Source of the DNA: Cymodocea nodosa
Taxonomy: Eukaryota; Streptophyta; Magnoliopsida; Alismatales; Cymodoceaceae
Reading direction: 5' to 3'
Assembly: GCA_036874045.1 (NCBI GenBank)
Contig: CM072343.1
Span: 1,508,001 to 1,572,000, forward strand
DNA length: 64,000 bases
Shown: positions 38,360 to 51,352 of the stretch, one piece after another
Layout of the letters: the number at the start of each line of letters is the position of its first letter
How positions within the stretch are numbered: the first letter of the stretch is position 1
Notes under the pieces: model-generated
Databases searched by the model: none
What the model was told of the DNA's origin: nothing
The model's input: only the letters and a program-made list of their open reading frames with translations
Translations under genes and position numbers: made by a program

Positions 38360-40164
38360 CTTCCCCCATACCTAAATTTTGCTAGTCCCTTAGCAAACTA
38401 AGATCTAATTAATTGATCTTTCAAAAAGTGCTCGAATTAATTCTTCCCCTTTTATTTTTTTTCTTCTATTCAGCATAAACATATATTCTGTATGTTTCAG
38501 TAATCAACCTGCAAAGATATTTAGAATATATGTAAATTACATACAAAGTATATCATCTTCATATAGGTGTTAATTATATTATCGTTTGTTCTTCTTTTCA
38601 TCATCTGTAATCCTGAATTTTCCAATAAGTTTTCTAGAAGAAATTTCAACAACATACGAATCAAAGTACAATCCAATTCAATCTGATTAAGACAAGTAGA
38701 ATAAAGAATTGTATTTCCATTAAACAACTTCAAAAGTCAATTCCAGATTCATATTTCAGCAATTCTAGATAACAGAAAATATACTCGATTCATAAGATAT
38801 CTGTATTTCACAAAACACTTGTATCTTTTCAGAACAGTATATATTTTTTTCTTTTCTTTTTTTTGTGTACTTTAAAAGTTAATTTGACAAGCTTGAATCA
38901 TACAAGAGCTTTCTAATGTACCCATGTAACGAGCTTTCAGTCAACAATCCCAGATCTGATCAGGATCTTAGGTTGCCAGATTTTTAGAGTCCTTTTTCAG
39001 GTCAACAATCCTTACATACCTATCTGCTCAAGTACAAAAGGCTCATGATCAAACAAGTCAATAAACTCTCAAAGTTTTTTCTTTTTTCTTTTTTTAAAAA
39101 TAAATGCACACACAAAACAAAACATTAATCACATACTATATATGCACGTATTTCATTAATACAGATGTAGTAAAACACCAATCTCATATAATCCTGCTTC
39201 TATCATTTACTAAAAATATGAATCCATAACAATAAACTCATACTTTATCTGTAGTTTAATAAGATCTACACATAAATCATTCTACAAGTTCAATCAGTCA
39301 AAGTAAATGTATCTTTCATCATATGTGTTTCATTTAATCTAGAATTCACATCTCAGCTCCTTCAGGACTTCAGATAATTTTATGATTAAGCATTAAATAT
39401 TCTGATTTCATTTTAAAATCGTGAAACTGTTAAACTCATGAAATTCAGAAAAATCATAAGATACTATATCTAGATTTACATAAATAATAAATTCTATAGC
39501 ATCTTCTATAACCTTCTAAATATAACATTCAAGTAGTTTATAAAAATTTTAAAGTCTCAATTATCGAATAGTTACATTAAGTTCATAAAAATTTTCAATT
39601 TCCTCAAAACTTTGTAATACCATTTTAATTCCTTTAATTAACAAACTTACATGGCTGTTACTTTAATTACCTCCCCCCCATACCTACATTTTGCATTGTC
39701 CTTAATGTAAAAGATTTGACAATAAGTACAGTAATTGTAGCAGGCATGAATAAAGTTTTGTTTGATTTAAAATTCAGGATAAGTAATTGGTTACATACCT
39801 TGTTCCATTTGTATCTCTTTCTACATATTTCGATTTTTGATTCTGAAAAACTTTTCATTCCCAGATAAACACAGAATATAAAACAAAATAACATTTAACA
39901 GATATTAATAAATCAATGTCTTGTGTGGAACCCAAGCTCCTATGCCTTTGGTGGCTCACAAGCAAGCTAGTTGGTTTCCTAGAACAGATACCAACAAACT
40001 AGATTGATATTTTGTTTTTTTTTTTAAATGAACATGAAAACTTCAAAATTCTTTTTTTTTTTCTTTCTAAAAATAAATGCAGAATACACAACATTAAACA
40101 CACAAAATCACAGCTTAAGAACATGATTGAAAAGTAGAAACAAATGGAATAAATGTATCAGTTC
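38360..40164 (-). other. Element B: 3' noncoding region with two polypurine tracts
   Basis: Read on the minus strand, TATGGGGGAAG (38360-38370) abuts the 3' LTR and is the expected polypurine tract. A second one, TATGGGGGGAGG (39670-39681), lies 1.3 kb upstream in a similar sentence (a GGACA/GGGACT block, then CAAAAT.TAAGTATGGGGG). The rest is noncoding and collinear with 57946-59824 of element A. Confidence 0.8.
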
Positions 40165-41280
40165 AAGCAAACTTTTTAGGCATAGTTCTTCTTGCTATTA
40201 ATTCTGTTTTAAAGCAGTTCTTGTTCATTTTTAATTTGTAAACATGCAATATATTATAAATTCCAAATACGAGTGTATTACCATTAATGATATGTAATGC
40301 AGAAAGAGATCCTTTTTGGTTCCAAGGTAATGTAGCGGTTTCTATTTCTACATCTATTTCAATATACTTCTCTTCCCACTTCTATTCATTCATGTCTTCC
40401 ATAATCCATATTTGAAATTTCATCAGTTCATCCCACCATCTTATCAGACATAAAGTAGGATCATCTTCTTCATTATACCACATTCCTATTTGAATTTCAT
40501 TAAATTCTGCAGATGGTGGTTTAGCTATTTCACTCGGTATAGGTAAAATTTCTATATAATCATCATAACTGTCTATGCTCACTATGTATAAATCAGATCC
40601 ATATGCTAATGATATCTCCGTGACTAAATAGATATATCCATCAAGTATGACATGTGTTTGGTTAATTACTGATTTCTGTCCTAGATATATCATAATGTTT
40701 TCATTCCAAGATCTGTTCAGAAAATTATACACACTTAAGCGTAAATCTTCACCCCAATTTCCTGTAGGTCTCCAATAATATAATTTTCAGGAATTGCAGA
40801 ATTTTTATTAGAAAATATTAAAGCTGACCTACAATTTACAGTTGGTGCTTCAAATCTATTAGGTCTTCCTATATTCCATTCTTCTTTTGTTATAGGATTT
40901 CTTATCAAAATATCCGGTAATAATAAACTTGCATACCTTGGTCTCGTCTTGTATATGATTAATCCTTCATCTATCCCCATAATATGACTCATTCCTTCTA
41001 ATGCATTGGGTGGAATTCCAGTAGTTTCTTCCATAGCCAGATATTCATGGGTATTTGAACTATGATTAAATGACCTTCATATGAATCCATCTCTAATCTT
41101 AGTCATTTTTGCTGCTTGTAGTCCCTGAAAATATTTTTCTTCAATACAGTCTTTAATTTCCTTTGATACACAACACAGCCTGCACAGATCTTTAGCTGAC
41201 AAGTTACTTAGTATTTCCCTTAGTGCATCCAACAGTAATTGCATTAATTCCATTTGTCGATTCAGTCTGAAGCTTTCCAT
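40165..41280 (-). mobile_element. Element B: captured F-box gene (fossil)
   Basis: On the minus strand the start shows LLLDALREILSNLSAKDLCR, then CCVSKEIKD: a normal plant F-box of about 40 residues near the N-terminus. Downstream segments resemble the F-box-associated interaction domain (LDGYIYLVTEI, then GMWYNEEDDP and RWWDELMKFQIWIMED). The position, between integrase and the 3' polypurine tracts, is the same as in element A. The family is common in plant genomes and acts in SCF ubiquitin ligases. This copy is interrupted more than once. Function in the element is unknown. Confidence 0.82.
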
Positions 41281-42625
41281 TCTATAAATATTTGTTGTCG
41301 GATGAAGGTTGAATCAGCTGCTTCTCCTTCCAGTTCCTCCAATGCTTTCTCCTTTCTTTTAAAAGTGCTGGTAACTCATAAATAACATTCTGTTTCATAT
41401 ATATACTGTGCATCCATAAAGTGAATAAATCTCGTTGCAAGAACGTGTCTTGCAACGTGCATCGTGGTTCCTGTTTTTATGGGTACGTGTACCACTACTA
41501 ATTTCAAATTTTGGTAACCGCTAAACCGACAAAGTTTCGTTTGTAGTTAAAAGAATAACCGTTTTGCTTAATCCACGAACTATCCTCGTTGAGTTACAGA
41601 TTACTCAACAGAACACAGTCAGTTACTGTTGCTAACTCCACGAACTAACTTCGTTGAGTTACAGATAACTCAACGGAGTGACCTTATATTATATTACTGA
41701 CCTCGTGGAGTTACGGTTAACTCAACGGACTTACTTCTTTGAGTTAACACTTGGCAACTTCTAAGTTTCACTCTTGTAAGTTTTTTATTCTATTTTTTTT
41801 TCTTTGTCATTCTGCTAACTGTAATAAAGTTAAATCTATGTCATTAATGCCTCATTTTGATTAAAATATATTTAAATCTGAACATTATATAAAGATTTAA
41901 CTTGCAGGTCATTTTATGTTATGAAGAATTTACATTTTACCTTATAACATGTAGAAATTTTTAAGCAGTTATCCTGTCATTCAGCAAATTGTAAATCTGT
42001 TACATATTCATAAAGTTCCACAAATTACATAATATTCAATAAATTCCATTCATTTCACATCCAAATACGTATGAAAATTGCATCTGAAAAATTATATTCA
42101 TTAATATGAATCAATTACATTACAAGTACATCATACAATTTCATACAATTTAATATCTATGCCAAAATTCATCTACTTCCTTCTGGAGCTTTTCTAATTT
42201 TAGATCTTTACTACAGTACTCCGTTGAGTTATAGTTAACTCAACGGAATAAGCTCGTTGACTAACTCAAGACTCAATGGAGTAAGCTCGTTGAGTTAAGC
42301 GTAACTCAACAGACTCCCCGTACAAGCAAATATAATAATAAAAATATTACAGAGAATAGTTTTTCTATTTTTTTACAGGGTTAACCGATACTATGCTTCG
42401 GTCAGACCTAAATATTTTTTATTTTTTTATTTTTCTTTCGGTTGAATCGATACTATGTTTCGGTAAAACCAATATTTTTTTCTGAAAATTAATATACAAT
42501 TTTTTTTAATGTTCCGGTCATACCGATGGATCTAGTCTGTTGAACCGCAACTATTTTTATGTTTTATATATATTTTTAATGTTTTTTTTTTATATATATA
42601 TATAAACATAAAAACTGATTTCTTA
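41281..42625 (-). other. Element B: spacer between integrase and F-box ORF
   Basis: Noncoding. It has the third hairpin class (TCGGTT/AACCGA type; 42370-42540) and the CGTTGAGTTA class (41580-41740, 42215-42310). On the minus strand a TATA-like TATATATATGAAAC lies near 41390-41400, some 100 bp before the F-box start. The spacer is shorter than the matching part of A because the extra ORF is not there. Confidence 0.7.
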
Positions 42626-43715
42626 CTAAGTAAAGCTCGAGTAGTCCTCTACTCTGACTTCTTCTATAATTCCAAAGGAGCTTTTTGGTGTTATCAGAAT
42701 AGGTTTAAGTCTTTGTCCATTTACTTTAAATATATTCTGATTTTTAGGATTTTCAATTTCAATAGCTCTATAAGGATAAACATTTCGAACTATGTAAGGT
42801 CCTGCCCATCTAGATCTTAATTTTCCTAGATGGTTATGGAGTCTAGCCATATAAAGATATACTTCTTGTCCTATTTCAAAGCTTTTAGGAATAATTTTTC
42901 TATCATGTCAGAATTTAATTTTCTCTTTTTCTCTTACAGTATTCGAATAAGCTTCATTTCTAAATTCTTCTAATTCAATTAGTTGCATTTTCCTATTTTT
43001 AGCAGCTTGATTTAAATTAGTGTTCAAAGTTTTTAATGCCTAATAAGCTTTATGTTCTATTTCAACAGGTAAATGACAACTTTTTCCATATACTAGCCTA
43101 AAAGGTGACATACCTAAGCTCGTTTTATAAGCAGTTCTATAAGCCCAAAGTGCATCTATTAGCCCAATCTGTTCTAGTAGGATTTACTACTTTTTCCAAG
43201 ATTAATTTAATTTGTTTGTTTGCACTTTCTACTTGTCCACTTGTTTGCGGATGATATGATGTTGCAATTTTGTGGTTTACTCCATATTTCTTCATTAAGG
43301 CTTCAAAACTTCTATTACAGAAATGAGTTCCTCTATCATTGATAATAGCTTTAGGTATTCCAAATCTGGCAAATATATTTGTTCTTATAAATTGTATTAC
43401 CACTTTGTTATCATTAGTTTTTGTAGGAATAGCTTCTATCCATTTAGATACATAATCCACCCTCAACAATATGTAATTAAATTGATTAGACATAGGAAAT
43501 GGACCCATAAAATCTATTCCCCACACATCAAAGGTTTCAACCTCAACAATAGGATTAAGAGGCATCATATTCTTCTTTGATATTCTTCCTATTTGTTGAC
43601 ATCTTAAACAACTTAAGTAATATTTATGAGCATCTTTGAATAGTGTTGGCCAATAAAACCCACATTGCAGAATTTTTGCAGTAGTTTTCCCTAAACCAAA
43701 ATGTCCTCCACAAGC
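42626..43715 (-). mobile_element. Element B: integrase (fossil)
   Basis: The minus strand has the catalytic-core landmarks DVWGIDFMGPFP, then INDRGTHFC and SGQVESANKQIK, that is the D, D and E of a Ty3-gypsy integrase. A zinc-binding part lies before it (about 43580-43710) and a basic C-terminal segment (LGKLRSRWAGPYIV) after it. Broken in places. Confidence 0.9.
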
Positions 43716-45470
43716 TTAGTCATGACAGAAAGACAATATGCTCGAATATTCAGTTTCTAGAACACACCTCCTTAAAACCATATCAGGACATTTCTTAAAT
43801 AAGTAAGGGTCTTCCCAATAGTAATATTTTACTCTTGAGAAAACTAATTTCTTATCCTGCCTATTCCAATCCTTAGGTGTTAAACCAGTAACTAAGTAAT
43901 TAACTATGTTTGCATACCAAGGCATTGTGTTGATGGTTATTAATTGTTCATCAGGAAAATTATCCTTAATTTCAATATTTGATTTTTCTATTTGTAATCT
44001 TGATAAATGATCTGCTACTACATTCTCACAACCTTTTTTATCTTTAATTTCTAGATCAAATTCTTGCAATAATAATATCCATCGGATCAATCTAGGTTTA
44101 GTTTCTTTTTTCTTTATTAGATGTTTTAGAGCTGAATGATCCGCGTATACTATTACTTTAGCTCCAATCAAATATGATCTAAACTTTTCTAAAGCAAACA
44201 CAACAGCTAATAATTCTTTTTCAGTAGTTGTGTAATTAACTTGAGCATCATTTAAGGTTTTGCTTGCATAATGAATCACTCTAGGAGATTTTTCTATCTT
44301 CTGTCCTAACACTGCTCCTACAACAAAATCAGAAGCATCGCACATTAATTCAAATGGATGATTCCAATTAGGTGCTTGAATTATAGGAGTTGAAATTAAG
44401 CTAGTCTTAAGTTTGAAAAATGCTTCCTTGCAATTTTTATCAAAGTTAAATGGAACATCTTTTAATAGATTAGTTAAAGGTCTAGCTATCTTGCTAAAGT
44501 CTTTAACAAATCTTCTATAAAAACCAGCATGTCCTAGAAATGATCTAATATCTTTTACTGATTTAGGTTTTGGTAGATTAGAAATTACTTCTATTTTAGC
44601 TTTATCTACTTCCAACCCTTTTTTAGAAACAACATGCCCTAAGACTATTCCTTGTTTAACCATGAAGTAACATTTTTCCCAATTTAAAACCAGATTTTTT
44701 TTCCACACAACGTTTTAATATTTGGTCTAAATTGCTTAAACACACTTCATATGAGTTACCATATACAGTAAAATCATCCATAAATATTTCTAAAAATTCA
44801 TCAGTCATTCTAGTAAATATGCCCTGCACACACCTTTGAAAGGTAACTGGCGCATTTCATAATCCGAATGGCATTCTTTTAAAAGCATAAGTTCCATTAG
44901 GACAGGTGAAAGTTGTTTTCTTTTGATCCTCTAATGCTACTGGAATTTGATTATACCCTGAATACCCGTCTAGGAAACAAAAATATTCTTGCCCTGCTAA
45001 TCTTTCCAACATTTGATCTATAAAAGGTAAGGGAAAATGATCTTTCCTAGTCACAACATTCAGCTTTCTATAGTCTATACATACTCTCCAGCCTGATTGA
45101 ATTCTAGTAGGTATCAAGTCTTGACATTCATTCCTAATAACTGTTAATCCTGATTTCTTAGGAACTACATGGATTTGACTAACCCACGAGCTATCAGAAA
45201 TCTGATAAATTATATCATTATTTAACCATTTAACTATTTCCTTCCTGACTACTTCTTTAAGGTTTGGATTTAATCTCCTCTCAAGAATTCTAATAGGTTT
45301 AGCATTCTCTTCTAAATATATGTGGTGACAGCATAAAGTTGAACTTAACCCTTTTATATTAGTCATAGTCCATCCTATTGCTTCTTTATAACTTTTTACT
45401 ACATCTTTTAATTTAGCTATTTGATCCTCTTTTAAATCTGAAGCAATAATGATTGGACAGGTCCGTTTAT
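43716..45470 (-). mobile_element. Element B: reverse transcriptase and RNase H (fossil)
   Basis: The upstream part (about 44857-45366) has the RT fingers and palm (WRVCIDYRKLNVVTRKDHFPLP and a FLDGYSGYNQI motif). The downstream part (43716-44708) has the thumb ([16 protein letters not shown]), RNase H with [13 protein letters not shown] and [10 protein letters not shown], and the start of the integrase zinc region. Typical Ty3-gypsy. It carries breaks. Confidence 0.92.
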
Positions 45471-45582
45471 CTTCTAGAAATATATATGTTAATTCAGGAG
45501 GTAAATGTTTTAATTCTAAATGCTGCTCATCAGAAGCTAGAGCTCCTAATTGAACATCATCATTTTTTAAATTAATTTCTTC

Positions 45583-47259
45583 CTAATCTCCTTCTATATT
45601 TATGCTTTCACTTTCTTCTAAAGTTTCAGAATTGATTTGCCTATTTAATTCTTCTTGAATCACATCATCTAACATATCTCCTTCATCCTTTAGAAAGTCT
45701 ATGGTATGTAAGGACATTTCTAACTCCTCAAACATTTCTGGTTTGAAAATATTTAATTGAGTATCCTCATTACTATATGCTAACTTCATTACTCCAGTTT
45801 TACAATTTATAACAGCCCCTAATGTTGCTAAAAATGGCCTTCCCAAAATTAAAGATGTATCACTATTTTTATGCTTAATTTGTTGGGAATCCAAAATTAC
45901 AGTATCAATAGGATATATAAAATTCTTGATTTTAATTAAGACATCCTCTATTTTTCCTCTAGGGTATCTTATACTTCTATCAGCTAATTGAATAACCGTA
46001 TTAGTAGGAGTTAAGCCTTCTAATCCTAAGGATGCAAATATATCACTTGGCATAACATTTATACCTGCACCTAAGTCTATTAAGGTTCTTTCTAGAATGG
46101 TATTTCTTATGGTGCATGATATAACAGGGATTCCAGGTTCAGATAACTTTTTAGGAATTTGTGGCAGAAATAGGGAACTACTTTGCTCAGCTAAAAAGAC
46201 CTTTCTAAGAACTTTTCGCTCTCTTTTCTTAGTACACCAATCCTTCAGAAATTTAGCACAAGGTGGCATATTCTGCAATAGATCTAACAAAGGAATGTTA
46301 ACTTGTACTTTTTCAAAAATTTCTTTGATTTTTTCTTGTTTTTCAGGAATTGTTTGTTGTAATCTTTCAAGATAGAGTGCTAAAGATTTTGATTTCAAAG
46401 ACTCTTTTTCTTTCAGTTGATTTGTTTGATCATTTTTAGCTTCAATTGCAGATTTAGATTGTTCTTTAGTGATTTCTAGATTTTCAGCTATTACATTTTC
46501 ATTATCATTTTGATTTTTACTCTTGTCCACCTTCATATCATTTTCATTTTGAGTTCTTGGTGGTATATCAGTTCCAGATCTTAATGTTACATCTTCTAGA
46601 TTTTCGTTACTTTCATGATGTTTTTGTATATCATTTTCGTGATTATGATCTTCAATTGTTTTTAGTTTTAATGTGCATTCTTTAAATTCTCTTACATTAG
46701 TGTTTTCTGTTTGTTGTATATTTTGCAAGTTATGCAGGTTTATAACATTATAATTTTCATTGTCCTGTTGCAAAACTTGTATTTTCATTGCATTTTTGTC
46801 TAATGCTTTTAATTTTGTTTCCATATCATCTAATTTCATTGCATTCAATTTTTGATCAATTTTCTTTATGGCTTTTTTAGTTTCGTAAATTATATCCTGT
46901 TTAGGTTCTGAATATGCCTCCTTATAGTTTAATCGGTTGACTTCTTGTTGTTGACACACAAAGTATTCCAGTTTGTCCAGATTTTGCTCTATACTATGCT
47001 CCAATCTGTCATAGCTATCCCAAACTTCAGTGTCTCTCATCATATTACACATTCTATACTGACCATCAGTTGAGTAAACTATAGGATTCTTATACTCGGC
47101 TCTATTATATTGAGGATAATTCATTTGTTGTTCATGGGATCTAACAATCTGTAAATGTCTCAATTTCAAACATTCAGAAATGTCGTGTCCTTCAAAATTG
47201 TAGAATTCACGTATGCTAATTAAAGGTTTCAGAAATCTTTAAGCATAAGCATATGCCAT
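45583..47259 (-). mobile_element. Element B: knuckle-linker-protease ORF (fossil)
   Basis: Most of this is a long open stretch of more than 500 codons on the minus strand. Near its beginning is the knuckle-like EFYNFEGHDISEC and a long lysine/asparagine-rich linker with coiled-coil character. Next come VTLRSGTDIPP (a landmark of the gag-protease junction in Athila-type elements) and the protease with DLGAGINVMPSD near 46070. The ATG-proximal end is only about 95 bp after the PBS; no capsid domain precedes the knuckle. Confidence 0.88.
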
Positions 47260-47353
47260 ATTCTCAATTACAAAAGAAAACACACAACTCTGACTATTAA
47301 AATGAAACAGCTCTAACTGTTGCTTATATCTATTCAATTCAATTCAATTCAAT

Positions 47354-47371
47354 TCCCCGGTAATGGCGCCA
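47354..47371 (-). other. Primer-binding site of element B (tRNA-Asp)
   Basis: The minus strand reads TGGCGCCATTACCGGGGA, matching the complement of the plant tRNA-Asp 3' end (TGGCGCCGTTGCCGGGGA) at 16 of 18 positions. It lies 7 bp inside the 5' LTR end. Confidence 0.88.
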
Positions 47372-47378
47372 TAAAACT

Positions 47379-49437
47379 TGTTTGAGTTTTCCTAGCACTA
47401 CAATAGAAAAACTTGGATTTGTTACTTCTATTTTTACTTAGTTAATTTATCTTTATGCCTATTCTTTCTTTTAGAAGTAAACAAACAACCTTTAATACAA
47501 TTTAGATATTAATTCCAATTTGTACTTTAACTGTAAGTGCATAGTGTCTATTGTATCAGTGTGCAAGTACAGGTTGATCTCACAGGGAATTGCTGACGAA
47601 TTTAGGAAATGTTTGTTTGTGAACAATTCAAATTTATATTCAATAAGCACTCCGTTGAGTTACAGTTAACTCAACAGACTAAGTTCGTTGAGTTATGGAT
47701 AGCTCAACGGACTATCCTCGTGGACTTAAGTTAACTCCACGAGCCTGTCTATTCTTTATAATACTATTATTTACAAAGGAATTCGGCCAACCATTGGGCG
47801 ATTCCACAGATTGTAAATAACATCAATTAAGCTTTTTAATGCTAGTTAACATTGGATTTATCATTAAGCAATACTAACATTCAAATGATTCAAACAGTAA
47901 CCATTAAAATCTTTAAGTTTTTTTTTGTACGAACCAATTTCAGTAAACTGTAAAATTAAAACTAACATAAAATAATCATAAAATTGATACAGATAACATT
48001 AATCACGATACAACACAAACAATACAACACTCAAATACAACATACAAACAAAGATAAATTGTTTTTGGTATTTTTGTTTTGATGTGAACATGGAAATGGG
48101 CGAAAGGTGAAATGTAAAGTAATCTCACTTGATAGTAAATACTTCCGACACTACTTGCAACGCGATTACACCACTGAAAATTAAACCACTTACAATTCTG
48201 TCTCCTCTCCCTATAGAATCGCGAGTCCAGAATTGCAAGATGATCTCCTCTTCAGCATATAGGCATCAACCCGAAGCCAAGGCTAAAAGCTTTACAATCT
48301 CCTGAAATATGAGTCGGCGCTTGGTGAAAATGGCTTCCCTTCCCGCGACGTGATCACTCCTCATAGTGGTTGTCAGACATTGTGTTTGGCTCGGAATCGA
48401 CCCGGCAACAGGTAAATATCCTCACAGACCTCCGATGATTGGTGATTATGGTGGTGATAACGATTGTTGGTGTGATACTTCGGAGAATCGCTAATACTAT
48501 CTACAGAAAGCTCAGTGCTCCTCCTCTGTATACACTGGCCGTCCATCGATCACACACACTTCTTTTTTTTTTCTTCTTTTCTCTTATATTTCTTCAGTAG
48601 TAACTGCTTCTGCTTGAATGGTCGGTTGGATTTCCTTCCTTCAGATCAACGTCGATGATTTCTTTCTCCTTGCGCGATTGAATTCTTGCATGATACGTGC
48701 AAACGTGATTTTTCCTTCCAACTGTCTGTTCCTGCAACTGCTACAGTGGCATATTAGAAAATATATAGTTTGTGGAGTTACAGATAACTCAACGGACTTT
48801 CTTCGTTGATTTAACTATAAAACATGTGTAAGCCGCTAACATAACGTGTTACCTTAGTGTATATTCATGTAACTCAACGTGTACAGTTATGCTAACTTAA
48901 CGAGTTATAACTTAAGTAAATCTACCAGATCTCGACACGTGTCAGCAGCAGTTTAAACATAAAATAACATTTCGGAGAGTTACAGGTCTAACTATTCGAT
49001 GCTCAGATGCATTTTCGGATAGTTATAGCTAACTCACCAAAAGTTCATTTAAGACATTCATTCTGGTTTCGACACGTGTACATCTGGAAATAATAAAATA
49101 TTCTCTCAAAACATAACTGTTCGGCAATTTAAACATAACTATCCGATACATATTCGGTCTGTTAAACATAACTGTCCGAATTTGTTCGGTATATTAAACA
49201 TAACTGTCCGAAATATCAGAAAATTCGGATAATTAAGAATTTCACAGCCTACAACTTACCGACAGTTCATAAATGTACTAAATTAACATTAATTCCCCAA
49301 AATTAAGCAGATTCTTCAATTAAAGCATATAACAGTGAAATTATAACATAATTGCTTAATTCTCATATGATAAGCTAAATATTATGTAATTAATCATCAT
49401 TTAACCGTTAATAATATGCACTTTTTCATTCTAAACA
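47379..49437 (-). repeat. 5' LTR of element B
   Basis: 2059 bp, the partner of 36270-38359. Same order of motifs; one short tandem unit fewer near 49140-49170. The TATA-like stretch, read on the minus strand, is near 48590. Confidence 0.9.
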
Positions 49438-49521
49438 CTGAGCTATCATATCTGTGAAATGCAATTTGGTTTCCTCACATAGGTTTTTGCATTATCAAAA
49501 TACTAGGGTCTTAACACCATT

Positions 49522-51352
49522 CAACTTTGATAAAAATTGCAAGGAAGCATTTTTCAAGCTTAAAACTAGCTTAATTTCAACTCCTATAATACAAGCACCT
49601 AATTAGAGCCATCCATTTGAATTAATGTGCGATGCATCTGATTTTGCTATAGGAGTAATGTTGGGACAGAAGATAGAGAAATCTTCTAGAGTGATTCATT
49701 ATGCAAGCAAAACTTTAAATGATGCTCAAGTTAATTATACAACTACTGAAAAAGAATTGTTAGCTGTTGTGTTTGCCCTAGAAAAGTTTAGCTCATATCT
49801 AATTGGAGCTAAAGTGATAGTATACACGGATCATTTAGCTTTAAAACACCTAATAGCAAAGAAAGAGACTAAACCTAGATTGATCTGATGGATATTATTA
49901 TTACAAGAATTTGATCTAGAAATTAAAGATAAAAAAGGTTGTGAGAATGTAGTAGCAGATCATTTATCAAGGTTATAAATAGAAATATCAAATATTGAAA
50001 TTAAGGATAATTTTCCTAATGAATAATTAATGACCATCAACATAATGCATTGGTATGCAGATATAGTTAATTACTTAGTTACTGGTTTAATACCTAAGGA
50101 TTAGAATAGTTAGGATAAGAAATTATTCTTTTCAAGAGTAACATATTACTATTAGGAAGACCCATACTTATTTAAGAAATGTCTTGATCTGGTTTTAAGG
50201 AGGTGTGTTCTAGAAACTGAATATCAGAGCATATTATCTTTTTGCCATGACCAAGCATGTGGAGGGCATTTTGGTTTAGGGAAAACTACTGCCAAAATTC
50301 TGCAATGTGGATTTTATTGGCTAACACTATTCAAAGATACTCATAAATATTGCTTAAGTTGTTTAAGATGTTAACAAATAGGAAGAATATCAAAGAGGAA
50401 TATGATACCTCTTAATCCTATTGTTGAGGTTGAAATCTTTGATGTGTGGGGAATAGATTTTATGGGTCCATTTCCTATGTCTAATCAATTTAATTATATA
50501 TTGTTGGGGGTGAATTATGTATCTAAATGGATAGAAGTTATTCTTACAAAAACTAATGATAACAAAGTGGTAATACATTTTATAAGAATTAATATAATTG
50601 CCAAATTTGGAATACCTAAAGCTATTATTAGTGATAGAGGAACTCATTTCTGTAATAGAAGTTTTGAAGCCTTAATGAAGAAATATGGAGTAAATCACAA
50701 AATTACAACATCATATCATTTGCAAACAAGTGGACAAGTAGAAAGTGCAAATAAACAAATTAAGTTGATCTTAGAAAAAGTGGTAAATCCTACTAGAAAA
50801 GATTGGGCTAATAGATTAATAGATGCACTTTGGGCTTATAGTACTGCTTATAAGACAAACTTAGGTATGTCACCTTTTAGGCTAGTATATGAAAAAAGTT
50901 GTCATTTACTAGTTGAAATTGAAAATAAAGCTTATTGGGCATTAAAAACTCTAAACACTAATTTAAATTAAGTTGTTGAAAATAGGAAAATGCAATTGAT
51001 TGAATTAGAAGAATTTAGGAATGAAACTTATTCAAAAACTGTAAGAGAAAAAGAGAAAATGAAGTTTTGGCATGACAAGAAAATTATTCCAAAAACCTTT
51101 GAAATAGGACAAGAAGTATTTATTTATATGACTAGACTCCATAACCATCTAGAAAAATTAAGATCTAGATGGGCAAGACTTTATATAATTCGAAATATTT
51201 ATCCCTACGAAGCTATTGAAATTGAAAATGCTAAAAATTAGAATATATTTAAAGTAAATGGACAAAGACTTAGACTTATTTTGAAAATACCAAAAAGTTC
51301 ATTTGGAATTATAGAAGAAGTAAGAGTAGATGACTACTTGAGCTTTACTTAG
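49522..51352 (+). mobile_element. Element A: RNase H and integrase region (fossil)
   Basis: After the nested unit, the A sequence resumes with RNase H ([15 protein letters not shown] near 49625, then [10 protein letters not shown]), followed by the integrase zinc region (about 50220-50400). The catalytic core has DVWGIDFMGPFP near 50440, SDRGTHFC near 50630 and SGQVESANKQIK near 50735, and a C-terminal segment (LEKLRSRWARLYII) ends near 51350. It carries several breaks. Confidence 0.9.

Larger units (their letters stand above)
36270..49437 (-). mobile_element. Element B: Ty3-gypsy LTR retrotransposon of the A family with F-box ORF; broken
   Basis: LTRs at 36270-38359 and 47379-49437 (plus-strand view TGTTTGRG to CTAAACA), with a TSD of TTGAG/CTGAG. 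Total 13.2 kb. On the minus strand: PBS (47354-47371), knuckle-protease ORF, RT-RNase H, integrase, spacer, F-box ORF, 3' region with two polypurine tracts. The LTRs differ by about 4-5% by eye, fewer than those of A, agreeing with its being nested inside A. It holds no capsid-gag block and no extra ORF of the kind seen in A. The coding region has several breaks. Confidence 0.92.
34590..49516. mobile_element. Unit C: solo-LTR-like insertion in A, itself split by element B
   Basis: The ends are TGTTAAGA (34590) and TCTTAACA (to 49516), a perfect 8-bp inverted repeat in TG..CA form, flanked by the 5-bp TSD CCATT (34585-34589 and 49517-49521). Removing B leaves about 1.75 kb (34590-36269 plus 49438-49516) without coding sequence, so it looks like a solo LTR. 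Near 34745-34810 it has the GTGGTTCACCAACTCGG phrase common in Copia LTRs. The part from 35330 to 36200 is a run of imperfect hairpins with TCGGATAGTTA and TAACTNTCCGA arms. A related sequence starts at about 62662. Confidence 0.85.

Noticed and set aside
40165-41280. F-box ORF of element B as an ordinary host gene
   Set aside because: It lies within the LTR pair of B, and element A carries the same ORF in the same relative place; it belongs to the element.
46097-46375. 92-codon ORF antisense to the protease region of B, with a twin at 32667-32945 in A
   Set aside because: Mirror reading of the conserved protease-flanking sequence; preserved in both only because the sense strand is alike.
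34590-49516. Unit C as a DNA transposon with inverted repeats TGTTAAGA/TCTTAACA
   Set aside because: The inverted repeat is only 8 bp, has the TG..CA form and a 5-bp TSD, and there is a Copia-LTR-like phrase inside; a solo LTR fits better, though a small DNA element is not wholly excluded.
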